From Rubrobacter sp. (GTDB lineage Bacteria; Actinomycetota; Rubrobacteria; Rubrobacterales; Rubrobacteraceae), in the NCBI GenBank assembly GCA_016781885.1, contig JADDPM010000068.1, positions 1,075 to 11,751 on the forward strand: 10,677 nucleotides of DNA, given 5' to 3'. Position 1 is the stretch's first letter; each line of letters opens with the position of its first letter. The position numbers and the translations under genes are program-made. Below, in pieces: positions 1-5,689 of this stretch. Under the pieces are notes generated by a model, which searched no databases, was not told where the DNA came from, and saw nothing but the letters and a program-made list of their open reading frames with translations.

Positions 1-89
1 CTCCACGCGCCGGTGAGCATGGCCGCGGGGGCAGCGAGCAGCGCCAGCGCCAGCGGCAGGAGCGTAGTCGGGATCGTGGAGGTCGTCAG
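1..89 (-). CDS. Possible 5' end of a gene leaving the window, hydrophobic N-terminus
   Basis: Reading leftwards from about 89, an open frame encodes a Thr-rich lead followed by a strongly hydrophobic stretch (LLPLALALLAAPAAML), which looks like a signal peptide or first membrane helix, and runs off the window edge. The frame is closed upstream by a TAG near 130. It has no ATG, GTG or TTG before the hydrophobic part. The choices are a CTG at 87-89, only 2 bases after an AGGAG, or an internal ATG at 18-20. If real, the gene is divergent from moaA. The plus-strand frame over the same bases gives an Ala/Ser-rich peptide typical of an antisense shadow. Function cannot be told. Confidence 0.25.
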   Translation of the reverse strand, partial: MTTSTIPTTLLPLALALLAAPAAMLTGAW

Positions 90-126
90 GTCTCCTACCC
101 AGGTGGTGCCGGTGTCTTGCTGCTAG

Positions 127-328
127 CTACAGATTCCTCCAGGCGCGCCGTGGGAGTCGTCAAGACCGGGCCCCACCGCGTCCCTGCGGGCGGGACGGAG
201 CGGGTGGTTGTGTTCCAGTAACGTGCCAAAGCGAAAACATTGTATCCGAGAACCGCGACCACAACGGGCACGCCACGGCCCAGCTTAAGGGGTACAATAG
301 ACGCTCGGGAAGCGGACAAAGGCGGAGC
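127..328 (+). promoter_or_regulatory. moaA upstream region with candidate -10 box
   Basis: No gene was found in this stretch. A good -10 hexamer, TACAAT (293-298), lies 30 bases before the moaA ATG, but no convincing -35 sits 16-18 bases upstream. If it is used, the 5' leader would be only about 25 bases, which leaves no room for a molybdenum-cofactor riboswitch. An AAAGG at 318-322 lies 6 bases before the start and could serve as ribosome binding site. Confidence 0.3.
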
Positions 329-1315
329 ATGACACAGTTAACTGACAGCTACGACCGCAAGATGGACTACCTCCGCATCTCGGTGACGGACCGGTGCAAC
401 TTCCGCTGCCAGTACTGCATGCCCGAGGACATCAAGTTCCAGGACAAGAGCCACATCCTCACTTTAGAGGAGATGCTTACCTTCGCCGAGGCCTGCCTGC
501 AACTCGGCGTCACGAAGGTGCGGGTCACCGGCGGCGAGCCCCTGGTGAGACGAGGGGTCGTGTGGTTCGTCGAGCAGCTCAAATCTTTGGGTTTCCACGA
601 CGTTACCATGACCACGAACGGTTTTTTGCTCAAGGAGAACCTCGACGGGCTCGTGGAGGCGGGGTTGGACCGGATCAACATCTCTCTAGATACCTTGCAG
701 CCCGAGAAGTTCGCGTTCATCACACGTCGCGACCACTTTCAGAAGGTGTGGGCGGCGATCATGGCGGCTTTAGAGACTCCTCTCTCGCCCATCAAGGTCA
801 ACGCGGTGGCTATGCGCGGGGTGAACGACGACGAGATCGTGGAGATGGCGAAGCTCACGTTGGAATACCCGATGCACGTGCGCTTTATCGAGATGATGCC
901 GCTAAACGGCGATACCGACGGCGCCCACTTCCGCTCGCTCTTCATCTCGGGCAGGGAGATACTGGAGCGCGCCCAGGAGGGGCTCGGGGACCTCGTCGAG
1001 GTACAACCCGAGGACCCGGCCGCACCTGCCGACGAGTTCAAGTTCGAGGGGGCGCCGGGTACGTTCGGGGTCATAACACCCGTAAGTGAGCCTTTCTGTG
1101 CGCGCTGTTCGAGGCTACGCCTGACTGCCGACGGCAAGATCCATCCCTGCCTCCTCACCGACCTCGACGTTCCCGTAAAAGACGCCATCCGTAGCCCCGA
1201 TCCTATACCCGCGATCCACGAAGTCCTGTGGCATACAGCGCGTATAAAACCCGCCGCCGGTCTCACCCTCCCCGAGGAGGCGCGGAACCGCACGATGAGC
1301 CAGATCGGGGGCTAG
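329..1315 (+). CDS. moaA: GTP 3',8-cyclase MoaA (molybdenum cofactor biosynthesis)
   Basis: MoaA is a cytosolic radical-SAM enzyme. It converts GTP to 3',8-cyclo-7,8-dihydro-GTP, which MoaC turns into cyclic pyranopterin monophosphate, the first stage of molybdenum cofactor synthesis. The 328-residue length is normal. The radical-SAM cluster motif CxxxCxxC is C23, C27 and C30 (TDRCNFRCQYCMPE), and the SAM-contacting GGEP follows in VTGGEPLVRRG. The second, GTP-binding iron-sulfur cluster is C257-x2-C260-x13-C274. The C-terminal tail ends in the double glycine (RTMSQIGG) needed for activity. The ATG at 329 fits because SYDRKMDYLRISVTDRC aligns with the family N-terminus. TAG is followed at once by TAA. 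No other moa, moe or molybdate-transport gene is in view. It converges on clpS. Confidence 0.97.
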   Translation: MTQLTDSYDRKMDYLRISVTDRCNFRCQYCMPEDIKFQDKSHILTLEEMLTFAEACLQLGVTKVRVTGGEPLVRRGVVWFVEQLKSLGFHDVTMTTNGFLLKENLDGLVEAGLDRINISLDTLQPEKFAFITRRDHFQKVWAAIMAALETPLSPIKVNAVAMRGVNDDEIVEMAKLTLEYPMHVRFIEMMPLNGDTDGAHFRSLFISGREILERAQEGLGDLVEVQPEDPAAPADEFKFEGAPGTFGVITPVSEPFCARCSRLRLTADGKIHPCLLTDLDVPVKDAIRSPDPIPAIHEVLWHTARIKPAAGLTLPEEARNRTMSQIGG

Positions 1316-1380
1316 TAACCCCGCCCATACGGTAACGGCAGCTACCCGGTGATCCTTGATGTCGAGGCTACTGACACCAC

Positions 1381-1394
1381 CCCTCGTTAGAGGG
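1381..1394. terminator. Weak hairpin between moaA and clpS
   Basis: CCCTC (1381-1385) pairs with GAGGG (1390-1394) around a 4-base loop, between two convergent genes. The stem is only 5 bp and neither strand has a T run, so a terminator role is tentative. Confidence 0.25.
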
Positions 1395-1434
1395 CTAAAT
1401 GCTGGGCTAGTTCACGAGGTAAGATTGGAGTAGT

Positions 1435-1734
1435 CTAATCTGGCTCTATGGTCGCGATGAGGCCCTCAGCCCGCAGCCCTTCTTCGTACATTTCGGCGAG
1501 CTCCTTGTGGCACTTGGTCACGACGGCCTTGCCCTTGGTGTGAGCTTCGAGCATTATGGAGACTGCCCGCCGCATGTTCATACGTGGTATGACCTTGCGG
1601 AGCACCTTGATAACGTGGTCCATCGGGGTGTAATCGTCGTTGTGCAGAATGACCTTGTAGGGTGGTTCGGTGGTAAACTTGCGCTCCGTCCGCCTCTTCG
1701 GGACGGTCTCTGTGGATTCTCCTACCGTGAACAT
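1435..1734 (-). CDS. clpS: ATP-dependent Clp protease adaptor ClpS
   Basis: ClpS binds N-degron substrates (N-terminal Leu, Phe, Tyr or Trp) and hands them to the ClpA or ClpC unfoldase of the Clp protease in the cytoplasm. The 99 residues match the family. A flexible charged N-terminal extension (about 1-24) precedes the core, which opens with PPYKVILHNDDYTPMDHVI. The NDD residues belong to the amino-terminus-binding pocket. The hydrophobic pocket and the helix with EAHTKGKAVV follow, including the conserved His. The core ends in the EGL..TIEPD strand. The ATG at 1734 is the only reasonable start, but its ribosome binding site is poor: the nearest GGAGG lies about 14 bases upstream. No Clp ATPase gene is adjacent. 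The gene faces moaA. Confidence 0.96.
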   Translation of the reverse strand: MFTVGESTETVPKRRTERKFTTEPPYKVILHNDDYTPMDHVIKVLRKVIPRMNMRRAVSIMLEAHTKGKAVVTKCHKELAEMYEEGLRAEGLIATIEPD

Positions 1735-1827
1735 CTGTGTTTAGGGACCCTCCGCGCTAATTACGAAAGCTTTTTCAGGTTCCCCATAAGATAACAGCCC
1801 GGAGACGACCTTTGTAGGAGGAAAACG

Positions 1828-1911
1828 ATGAGATCAGGCATCGCGCCTTCTCCGCGCAGGTTGCGGACGCAGCACGAGAAACTCGAAGACGGCGTTGGCG
1901 GGGAGCCGTGA
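1828..1911 (+). CDS. Possible 27-residue small protein with strong ribosome binding site
   Basis: A near-ideal Shine-Dalgarno, TAGGAGGAAAACG, puts AGGAGG 5 bases before an ATG at 1828. The frame runs 27 codons to TGA at 1909-1911. The peptide is Arg-rich and hydrophilic (begins MRSGIAPSPRRL) with no membrane helix or known motif. It points away from clpS and towards the end of the acuC-like gene. It could be a small protein, a leader peptide, or the surviving 5' end of a lost gene. The binding site is much better than those of clpS or moaA, which is the main reason to list it. Confidence 0.35.
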   Translation: MRSGIAPSPRRLRTQHEKLEDGVGGEP

Positions 1912-2011
1912 GCGCGATCGCACTGTAGTCATGCCTTCCGAGTACCCGCTACCCACGAGCTAGCGGGGCAACCTGCGACACAGAACGGGAAAAGTCCCAG
2001 GAACACTAGAG

Positions 2012-2028
2012 AAAACGCTCGCGTGAGC
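2012..2028 (-). terminator. Weak terminator-like hairpin after the acuC-like gene
   Basis: On the minus strand a GCTC/GAGC stem with an ACGC loop is followed by GTTTTC, about 20 bases past the acuC stop. A 4-bp stem is short for an intrinsic terminator. Confidence 0.25.
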
Positions 2029-2048
2029 CCCCTGCTTAGCCTCGCCCT

Positions 2049-3209
2049 CTACCGGATGAGCGGCAGCACCTTCTCTAGAAGTCCCTCAACAGTCCGGCGG
2101 TTTCGCTGTTCTATGAGCGGGGCCCGCTCGATGGGTGGATGATCCGTCTCGTCGTCGCGCGTGGAGAATGGAAGCCTCACGGGGCTCTCCTCGCCCCACT
2201 TCTCCAACCAGTCTTCAGGCATCTCGTCGGGCAGGTCCTGGTGGGAGATGATAGCCCATAGCGCCGACCACGCCCGGGGGACCACACGCCAGATGTCGTA
2301 GCCGCCCCCCCCGGTGGCGACCCAGCGGCCCCCGCAGAGCTCGTGAGCGAGCTCGTGGACGCGGCGCGGGACGTGCTCGTAGACGCGGGTCGTGACCGAG
2401 AGATGCGCCAAAGGGTCCAGAACGTGGGCGTCGCACCCGTTCTGAGAGAGGATAAGATCCGGCCCAAAGGCCCGCAAGACCTCCGGCACCACCGCCTCGA
2501 AAGACTCTATAAAGGAGTCGTCGTATGTAAACGGCTCCAGCGGCACGTTGACGGAGTACCCGTGCCCCTTTCTCTGGCCCCGCTCCCGGATACCGCCGGT
2601 CCCCGGGAAGAGGTAGCGTCCCGACTCGTGCATCGAGACGGTGAGCACGTTCGGGTCGTCGTAGTACATCCACTGCACCCCGTCGCCGTGGTGGACGTCC
2701 GTGTCCACGTAGGCGACCTTTATCCCCGGGTACTCCTCCTTGAGGCGCGCGATGGCGACACCGGCGTCATTGTAGATGCAGAAGCCGCTCGCCTTAGAAC
2801 GCATGGCATGGTGGAGCCCGCCGGAGATGCACAAGGCGTGGTCTACCTCTCCCCTCATTACCATCCACGAGGCTTGCAGAACGCCCCCGACCACATGAGA
2901 GCACGCGAGGTGGAGGTCCGGGAAGATCGGGTTATCCTGTGTGCCGAGCCCGTAATTCACAAGATCCGCCAGGTCCCCCGCCCCCCGGCTCGCGCCCTGC
3001 ACCCGCCTTATATAGCTCAGGTAATGCACGGTTCTCAGGTCTTCTTCCGTCGCCGGCTCCGGCGAGACGAACGAACCCTCCTCCAGCAGACCCAGAGACT
3101 CGCACAGCTCTATGGTCATCCGCACCCTTATAGGGTTGAACGGGTGGGCCGCGCCGAACCCATAAGCCTCCAGCACCGCGTCATGCACAAAAGCACACCT
3201 GCCACTCAT
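2049..3209 (-). CDS. acuC: AcuC-type zinc-dependent deacetylase (histone deacetylase superfamily)
   Basis: This is a class I-like, arginase-fold amidohydrolase. AcuC relatives deacetylate protein lysines, classically reactivating acetyl-CoA synthetase. The 386 residues are normal for AcuC. Active-site signatures appear in order: the His-His charge-relay pair at H133-H134 (GGLHHAM), the zinc ligands D171 and H173 in YVDTDVHHGDG, the third zinc ligand D260 in NGCDAH, and the transition-state tyrosine Y304 in ATGGGGYD. The HESGRYLFPGTG loop matches AcuC closely. All catalytic residues are present, so activity is expected. The ATG at 3209 has GGAG 5 bases upstream. No acuA, acsA or acetoin gene is in the window, so AcuC is chosen by sequence and a polyamine or other small-molecule deacetylase remains possible. 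It is divergent from the gene at 3374. Confidence 0.92.
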   Translation of the reverse strand: MSGRCAFVHDAVLEAYGFGAAHPFNPIRVRMTIELCESLGLLEEGSFVSPEPATEEDLRTVHYLSYIRRVQGASRGAGDLADLVNYGLGTQDNPIFPDLHLACSHVVGGVLQASWMVMRGEVDHALCISGGLHHAMRSKASGFCIYNDAGVAIARLKEEYPGIKVAYVDTDVHHGDGVQWMYYDDPNVLTVSMHESGRYLFPGTGGIRERGQRKGHGYSVNVPLEPFTYDDSFIESFEAVVPEVLRAFGPDLILSQNGCDAHVLDPLAHLSVTTRVYEHVPRRVHELAHELCGGRWVATGGGGYDIWRVVPRAWSALWAIISHQDLPDEMPEDWLEKWGEESPVRLPFSTRDDETDHPPIERAPLIEQRNRRTVEGLLEKVLPLIR

Positions 3210-3373
3210 GGCGTCTCCAACCTGACCCCTAGCGATACTAAATCCCTAAACAACGTCTCCCTCTCCTGTGCACCTCCAGTTTACAGAGAGTTTACCCGGC
3301 GCGCCGGTATGGTTTATTCGAGCGTAAGGAGCCGGAGCCGTCAAAGCCTCCGAGGCTGTTGTAGCATTAGACT
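3210..3373. promoter_or_regulatory. Divergent promoter region with direct repeat and 12-bp palindrome
   Basis: This 164-base region lies between the deacetylase and the plus-strand gene at 3374. AGTTTAC occurs twice (3278-3284 and 3289-3295), one helical turn apart, and the second copy touches a perfect palindrome, CCGGCGCGCCGG (3296-3307). This is a plausible operator, but the regulator is unknown. TAGCAT (3362-3367) stands 7 bases before the ATG at 3374, as a -10 box would for a leaderless transcript. No -35 box was found. Confidence 0.4.
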
Positions 3374-3748
3374 ATGACCGAGCGTCTGGATCAGCTACTC
3401 GCCGACAAGGCTATGGTGCTCGTGCAGGAGAACTTCACCGATGTTGCGGCCGAATGGTGGTGGGAGCGGCGCATGGGGGGCGGCATCGCCGTCTGTCAGG
3501 AGCTCCACCCGGAGGCAGTGGCGCGTGAGGTCGCATCCAGGACCGGCCGCGACGTCAACGAGGTCGAGCACGTCCTCGAAGAGGAGCTCGGCCTCGACGA
3601 CGCCGAGCCCGTCGTCCTGACCTTCGAGATCCCCGGCAACACTACCGTCGCGGAGGCCGCGGACGTCCTCGCCAAACGCTCCGGCACGCCCGAGGGCCTC
3701 GCAGCGAGCCTCTACCGCCGGATCGAGGAAGCCCTCAGCAAAGGCTAA
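3374..3748 (+). CDS. Unrecognised acidic 124-residue protein
   Basis: I do not recognise this family. The protein appears soluble, has no signal peptide or membrane helix, and contains one cysteine. Residues 1-33 are helical and end in a triple tryptophan (W28-W30, AAEWWWERRMGGG). Residues 45-75 look like two amphipathic helices rich in Glu, Val and Asp, with a pattern vaguely like a small helical DNA- or protein-binding module. Residues 78-86 suggest a strand, and the tail is a further helix pair. Codon use is typical of the window, with G or C in most third positions, which supports a real gene. The ATG at 3374 has no Shine-Dalgarno, so either the transcript is leaderless or translation starts at the ATG of M34, which has GGGAG 6 bases upstream. 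It is divergent from the acuC-like gene. Confidence 0.78.
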   Translation: MTERLDQLLADKAMVLVQENFTDVAAEWWWERRMGGGIAVCQELHPEAVAREVASRTGRDVNEVEHVLEEELGLDDAEPVVLTFEIPGNTTVAEAADVLAKRSGTPEGLAASLYRRIEEALSKG

Positions 3749-3798
3749 CTGTTCAACCACGATCTCTATGGAGGCTCTTCGACCTGTTCTAACAGCAC

Positions 3799-3836
3799 GA
3801 GAGCGCCGGGGCTAATTTCCTCGCCCCGGCGCTCTC
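3799..3836. terminator. Perfect 14-bp hairpin between convergent genes
   Basis: GAGAGCGCCGGGGC (3799-3812) and its exact complement GCCCCGGCGCTCTC (3823-3836) flank a 10-base loop. It stands 50 bases after the stop at 3748 and 28 bases from the stop of the membrane-protein gene, so it can serve both strands. Neither side has a T tract, so it resembles the stem-only terminators proposed for high-GC actinobacteria. Confidence 0.75.
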
Positions 3837-3864
3837 CTGGATTTCGTTCGGTCGAGTCTGGCGC

Positions 3865-4419
3865 CTACGGCAGTAGTCGGGAGACGGCAGCCCAGCGTGT
3901 GGATTCGCCGGCCTTCATCGAGAGGATGGTCGAGACGGCGATAACGCCGCCGAGGACGGCTACGTTCACGTTACCGAGCGCGTTGACCCTCCGCAAGAGC
4001 TTGGCGGCCTCCTCGGACATCTCCGGGGCGGGCGTGACACCGGAGTCTATGGGCGTCGCGCCGTCCTGGGCCTGACGGGAGAGGCTCAAGCCGCTCAGCA
4101 TGCTGGCTAGGCCGGTCCCGGCGGCGGTTGCCAGCAGGGCGTCCTTGGCGAGGACGAGGTTGCGGGTATCTTCGTCTATGACGTCGCCCCGAATCGCGCC
4201 GCGCCCGGCCAGCCAGGTCACTATCGCCGTCCCCAGCGAGACGGTGTTGACCACGTTGTAGCGGTTCCAGGCCGTATTCAGGAGCTTGCCCCGGTCGGCC
4301 TTGGACTGCACGACGTCGAGGTTCGGGTTCAGGGCGAGCTTGCCGAAGAGCACCCCCCCGAAAGACGCGGCAAGTCCTAACTCGTGGGCTACCCAGGCAG
4401 TGGTGGAGAGCTTGGCCAT
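3865..4419 (-). CDS. Four-helix integral membrane protein of unknown function
   Basis: The 184-residue product begins MAKLSTTAWVAHELG. Four hydrophobic segments are visible: about 12-30 (LGLAASFGGVLFGKLAL), 52-72 (YNVVNTVSLGTAIVTWLAG), 90-112 (KDALLATAAGTGLASMLSGL) and 152-172 (NVNVAVLGGVIAVSTILSM). A polar loop of about 40 residues separates the third and fourth. No catalytic motif or known transporter signature is seen, so no function is assigned. The start at 4419 is preferred over an in-frame ATG at 4473 because AGAGGAGG sits 7 bases upstream of it. The 18 extra residues of the longer version are charged and do not resemble an N-terminus. It converges on the gene at 3374 and shares its hairpin. 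Confidence 0.85.
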   Translation of the reverse strand: MAKLSTTAWVAHELGLAASFGGVLFGKLALNPNLDVVQSKADRGKLLNTAWNRYNVVNTVSLGTAIVTWLAGRGAIRGDVIDEDTRNLVLAKDALLATAAGTGLASMLSGLSLSRQAQDGATPIDSGVTPAPEMSEEAAKLLRRVNALGNVNVAVLGGVIAVSTILSMKAGESTRWAAVSRLLP

Positions 4420-4426
4420 CTTGGAA

Positions 4427-4434
4427 CCTCCTCT
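4427..4434 (-). promoter_or_regulatory. Ribosome binding site fixing the membrane-protein start
   Basis: AGAGGAGG on the minus strand, 7 bases before the ATG at 4419. It argues against the in-frame ATG 54 bases further upstream. Confidence 0.75.
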
Positions 4435-4574
4435 GTCTACTTGTCGCCTAAAATCATGTACTTCGGCGAACAATGGCTTAGCATTTACTTGGCGTCAGCC
4501 TACTTCCCCCGTATCGCCACCCGCTAAACAGAGGGCAGCCAGACTAGCACGTCCGGCAAGAATCCGGTGCAGTC

Positions 4575-4916
4575 CTAATAGCGGGGCACGGAGCCGTCTA
4601 CCGCCGAGTATGCGTCGAGGCCGCCTTCGAGGTTGTAGGCAGCTACGAACCCGAAGTGGTCGAGGAGTCGGGTCACGTAGGCGCTGCGAACACCGTGGTG
4701 GCAGATCACGGCTGTTTCGGCCGATGCGTCGAGCTCCGAGATGCGGTCGAGTACGTCGGACATCGGCACGAGCTTCGACCCCTCTATCCGGGCCAGGCCG
4801 AACTCCCACAGCTCCCGCACGTCGAGCAGGACCGTCCCCTCGCCCCGGTCGAGCTTCCCCCTTAGCTCTCGGGGCGTGATGCTCTTGTAGTCAGGGCCTT
4901 GCGAGGAGGTCTCCGC
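4575..4916 (-). CDS. Single-domain rhodanese with no recognisable start codon
   Basis: Rhodanese domains carry persulfide sulfur on a catalytic cysteine and act in cytosolic sulfur transfer. The domain begins about 30 bases after the stop of the Dabb gene with DYKSITPRELRGKL, continues through LLDVRELWEFGLARIEG, and has a canonical active-site loop CHHGVRS (cysteine is residue 72 counted from 4916). It ends with the conserved YNLEGGLDAYS. The domain is complete and about 105 residues long, as in single-domain rhodaneses. Between the Dabb stop (4916-4918) and the domain there is no ATG, GTG or TTG in this frame; the first in-frame GTG falls inside the LLDV strand. The frame stays open upstream only as an Arg-rich shadow of the Dabb gene. 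It may use an unusual start, be fused to Dabb by frameshifting, or contain an indel. Confidence 0.8.
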   Translation of the reverse strand, partial: AETSSQGPDYKSITPRELRGKLDRGEGTVLLDVRELWEFGLARIEGSKLVPMSDVLDRISELDASAETAVICHHGVRSAYVTRLLDHFGFVAAYNLEGGLDAYSAVDGSVPRY

Positions 4917-5212
4917 TAGATCTCGTGTTCGTAGTCCACGACGAGACGGCCCGTGGTAAGCGTATCGAGCTTCTCGACGATGGCCTGATGCTCGGGATGG
5001 CTTATGTACGACCGCAAGGCATCCACGGTCTGAAAGCGCACGTAGAGCCCGTGAGTGTACCCTTGGGACCGCTCGCTGAAGTTCTCGCCGACGGAGAGAT
5101 CTACGACGTCCGGTACCCCCTTCTTCAATCCTCTGAGACTCGCGAGCAGATCCTCGATATCCTCCGCGGACGCGTCGTCGTTTACCGTGAAAAGCACCAG
5201 ATGGTCTACCAA
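4916..5212 (-). CDS. Dabb (stress-responsive A/B barrel) domain protein
   Basis: The 98-residue product fits the dimeric alpha-beta barrel Dabb family, small cytosolic proteins whose roles range from stress response to ligand binding. Family marks are the first strand with H4 (MVDHLVLFTV), the helix ASAEDIEDLLASLRGL, the strand VVDLSVGENFSERSQGYTHG, and the final HPEHQAIVEKL followed by a short strand. The start is a TTG at 5210-5212 with GGAG 6 bases upstream; no ATG or GTG fits better, and the family N-terminus begins here. The rhodanese domain follows on the same strand and is probably co-transcribed. The specific ligand or role cannot be told. Confidence 0.88.
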   Translation of the reverse strand: MVDHLVLFTVNDDASAEDIEDLLASLRGLKKGVPDVVDLSVGENFSERSQGYTHGLYVRFQTVDALRSYISHPEHQAIVEKLDTLTTGRLVVDYEHEI

Positions 5213-5364
5213 GCTCTTCTCCCAAGTCCAAGCGCTTCACGTTGCGCGCCGTGTTGCGCACCGCGAGCGCGGCGCCTCCGAACAGGTCCGCTAAATCCCG
5301 TCAAGTCTAGCAGAGTAACGGCTGGAGACCTACCGCTCCCGGCGGCACCTGCGCTCGGACTCGT

Positions 5365-5457
5365 CTACTTGTAATCATTAATGGAGGCGTCGCGGCGGCG
5401 CGTGGACCCCTCGTCGTCGAACTCCCAGTGCTCGTTGCCGTCGGTGTGGGAGCCGCC
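5365..5457 (-). pseudogene. C-terminal fragment of a DUF1348-like NTF2-fold protein
   Basis: A 30-codon minus-strand segment ends at a TAG (5365-5367) and reads GNEHWEFDDEGSTRRRDASI followed by NDYK. From memory, this matches the conserved end of DUF1348 (NTF2-like) proteins, where GNExWEFDxxGLMxRRxASIND is typical. The frame is closed by TGA a few codons upstream, and the missing N-terminal 110 or so residues were not found nearby, so this is a relic. Third codon positions are GC-rich, as expected for former coding sequence. It is unrelated in orientation to the intact NTF2-like gene at 5690. Confidence 0.55.
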
Positions 5458-5586
5458 TGCACCCCTTCAAGATCCCGCAACTTTAAGCGACGCCACAGGA
5501 AGATGTTGTAATAGCTTCCGGCCCGCAGCAATCGCCAAGTCACGGGGAATCTCAGCTGGAGCAGAGTGTTATGCAGGGTTGTGTAT

Positions 5587-5629
5587 AGAGGTTTTCCGAG
5601 AAGACCTCTTAGCAGCAATCTGTGAATAG
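5587..5629 (+). repeat. Dispersed repeat, copy 1 (complete)
   Basis: This copy carries both halves of the repeat. The left half contains TTTCCGAGAA (5593-5602) and AAGACCTC; the right half is AGCAGCAATCTGTGAATAG (5611-5629). The left half also forms a hairpin: AGAGGTTTTC (5587-5596) pairs with GAAGACCTCT (5600-5609) around a 3-base loop, with one G-T wobble. It lies 60 bases before the NTF2-like gene. Confidence 0.6.
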
Positions 5630-5689
5630 CGTAGGCTGTTATTAGGCCGTGCCCAGCGCGCAGCCCGCGAACCCGTAGAGGAGGTTTCG

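Larger units (their letters stand above)
1735..2048. other. Intergenic gap between clpS and acuC
   Basis: This 314-base stretch lies upstream of clpS and downstream of the acuC-like gene, which are both on the minus strand. It contains the small ORF at 1828-1911 listed separately and two short inverted repeats, GGGAAAAGTCCC (1987-1998) and GCTCGCGTGAGC (2017-2028). No protein remnant or RNA gene was recognised in the rest, and no convincing clpS promoter was found. Confidence 0.6.
5213..5689. other. Long intergenic stretch with gene scrap and repeat
   Basis: This 477-base stretch upstream of the Dabb gene holds two things I can support: the DUF1348-like C-terminal scrap on the minus strand (5365-5457) and a copy of the dispersed repeat (5587-5629). 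The open frames on both strands outside these are low-complexity and show no homology I recognise. Confidence 0.6.

Noticed and set aside
127..328. A molybdenum-cofactor riboswitch before moaA.
   Set aside because: The candidate -10 box is only 30 bases from the ATG, and I see no long conserved stem set in the leader.
2343..3377. A 344-codon plus-strand open frame across the deacetylase.
   Set aside because: It lies antisense to a gene with every HDAC catalytic motif; the peptide is Arg/Val/His-rich without family features, as expected of a shadow in high-GC DNA.
3865..4473. A longer version of the membrane protein starting at 4473.
   Set aside because: The ATG at 4419 has AGAGGAGG at ideal spacing; the 18 extra residues are charged and have no binding site of their own.
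4535..4580. Plus-strand sequence around GTCCGGCAAGAATCCGGTG resembles the core of a cobalamin riboswitch.
   Set aside because: Only a short piece matches. The upstream stems and box elements are absent, and the downstream plus strand is antisense to the rhodanese rather than a B12-related gene.
4575..5261. A 228-codon minus-strand frame that would give the rhodanese an ATG at 5261.
   Set aside because: Its first half overlaps the Dabb gene out of frame and reads as an Arg-rich shadow, and Dabb has its own start, binding site and family motifs.
5307..5618. A 103-codon minus-strand frame, and an 82-codon plus-strand frame over the same region.
   Set aside because: Neither shows a domain or good binding site, and the DUF1348-like scrap lies in a different minus-strand frame.
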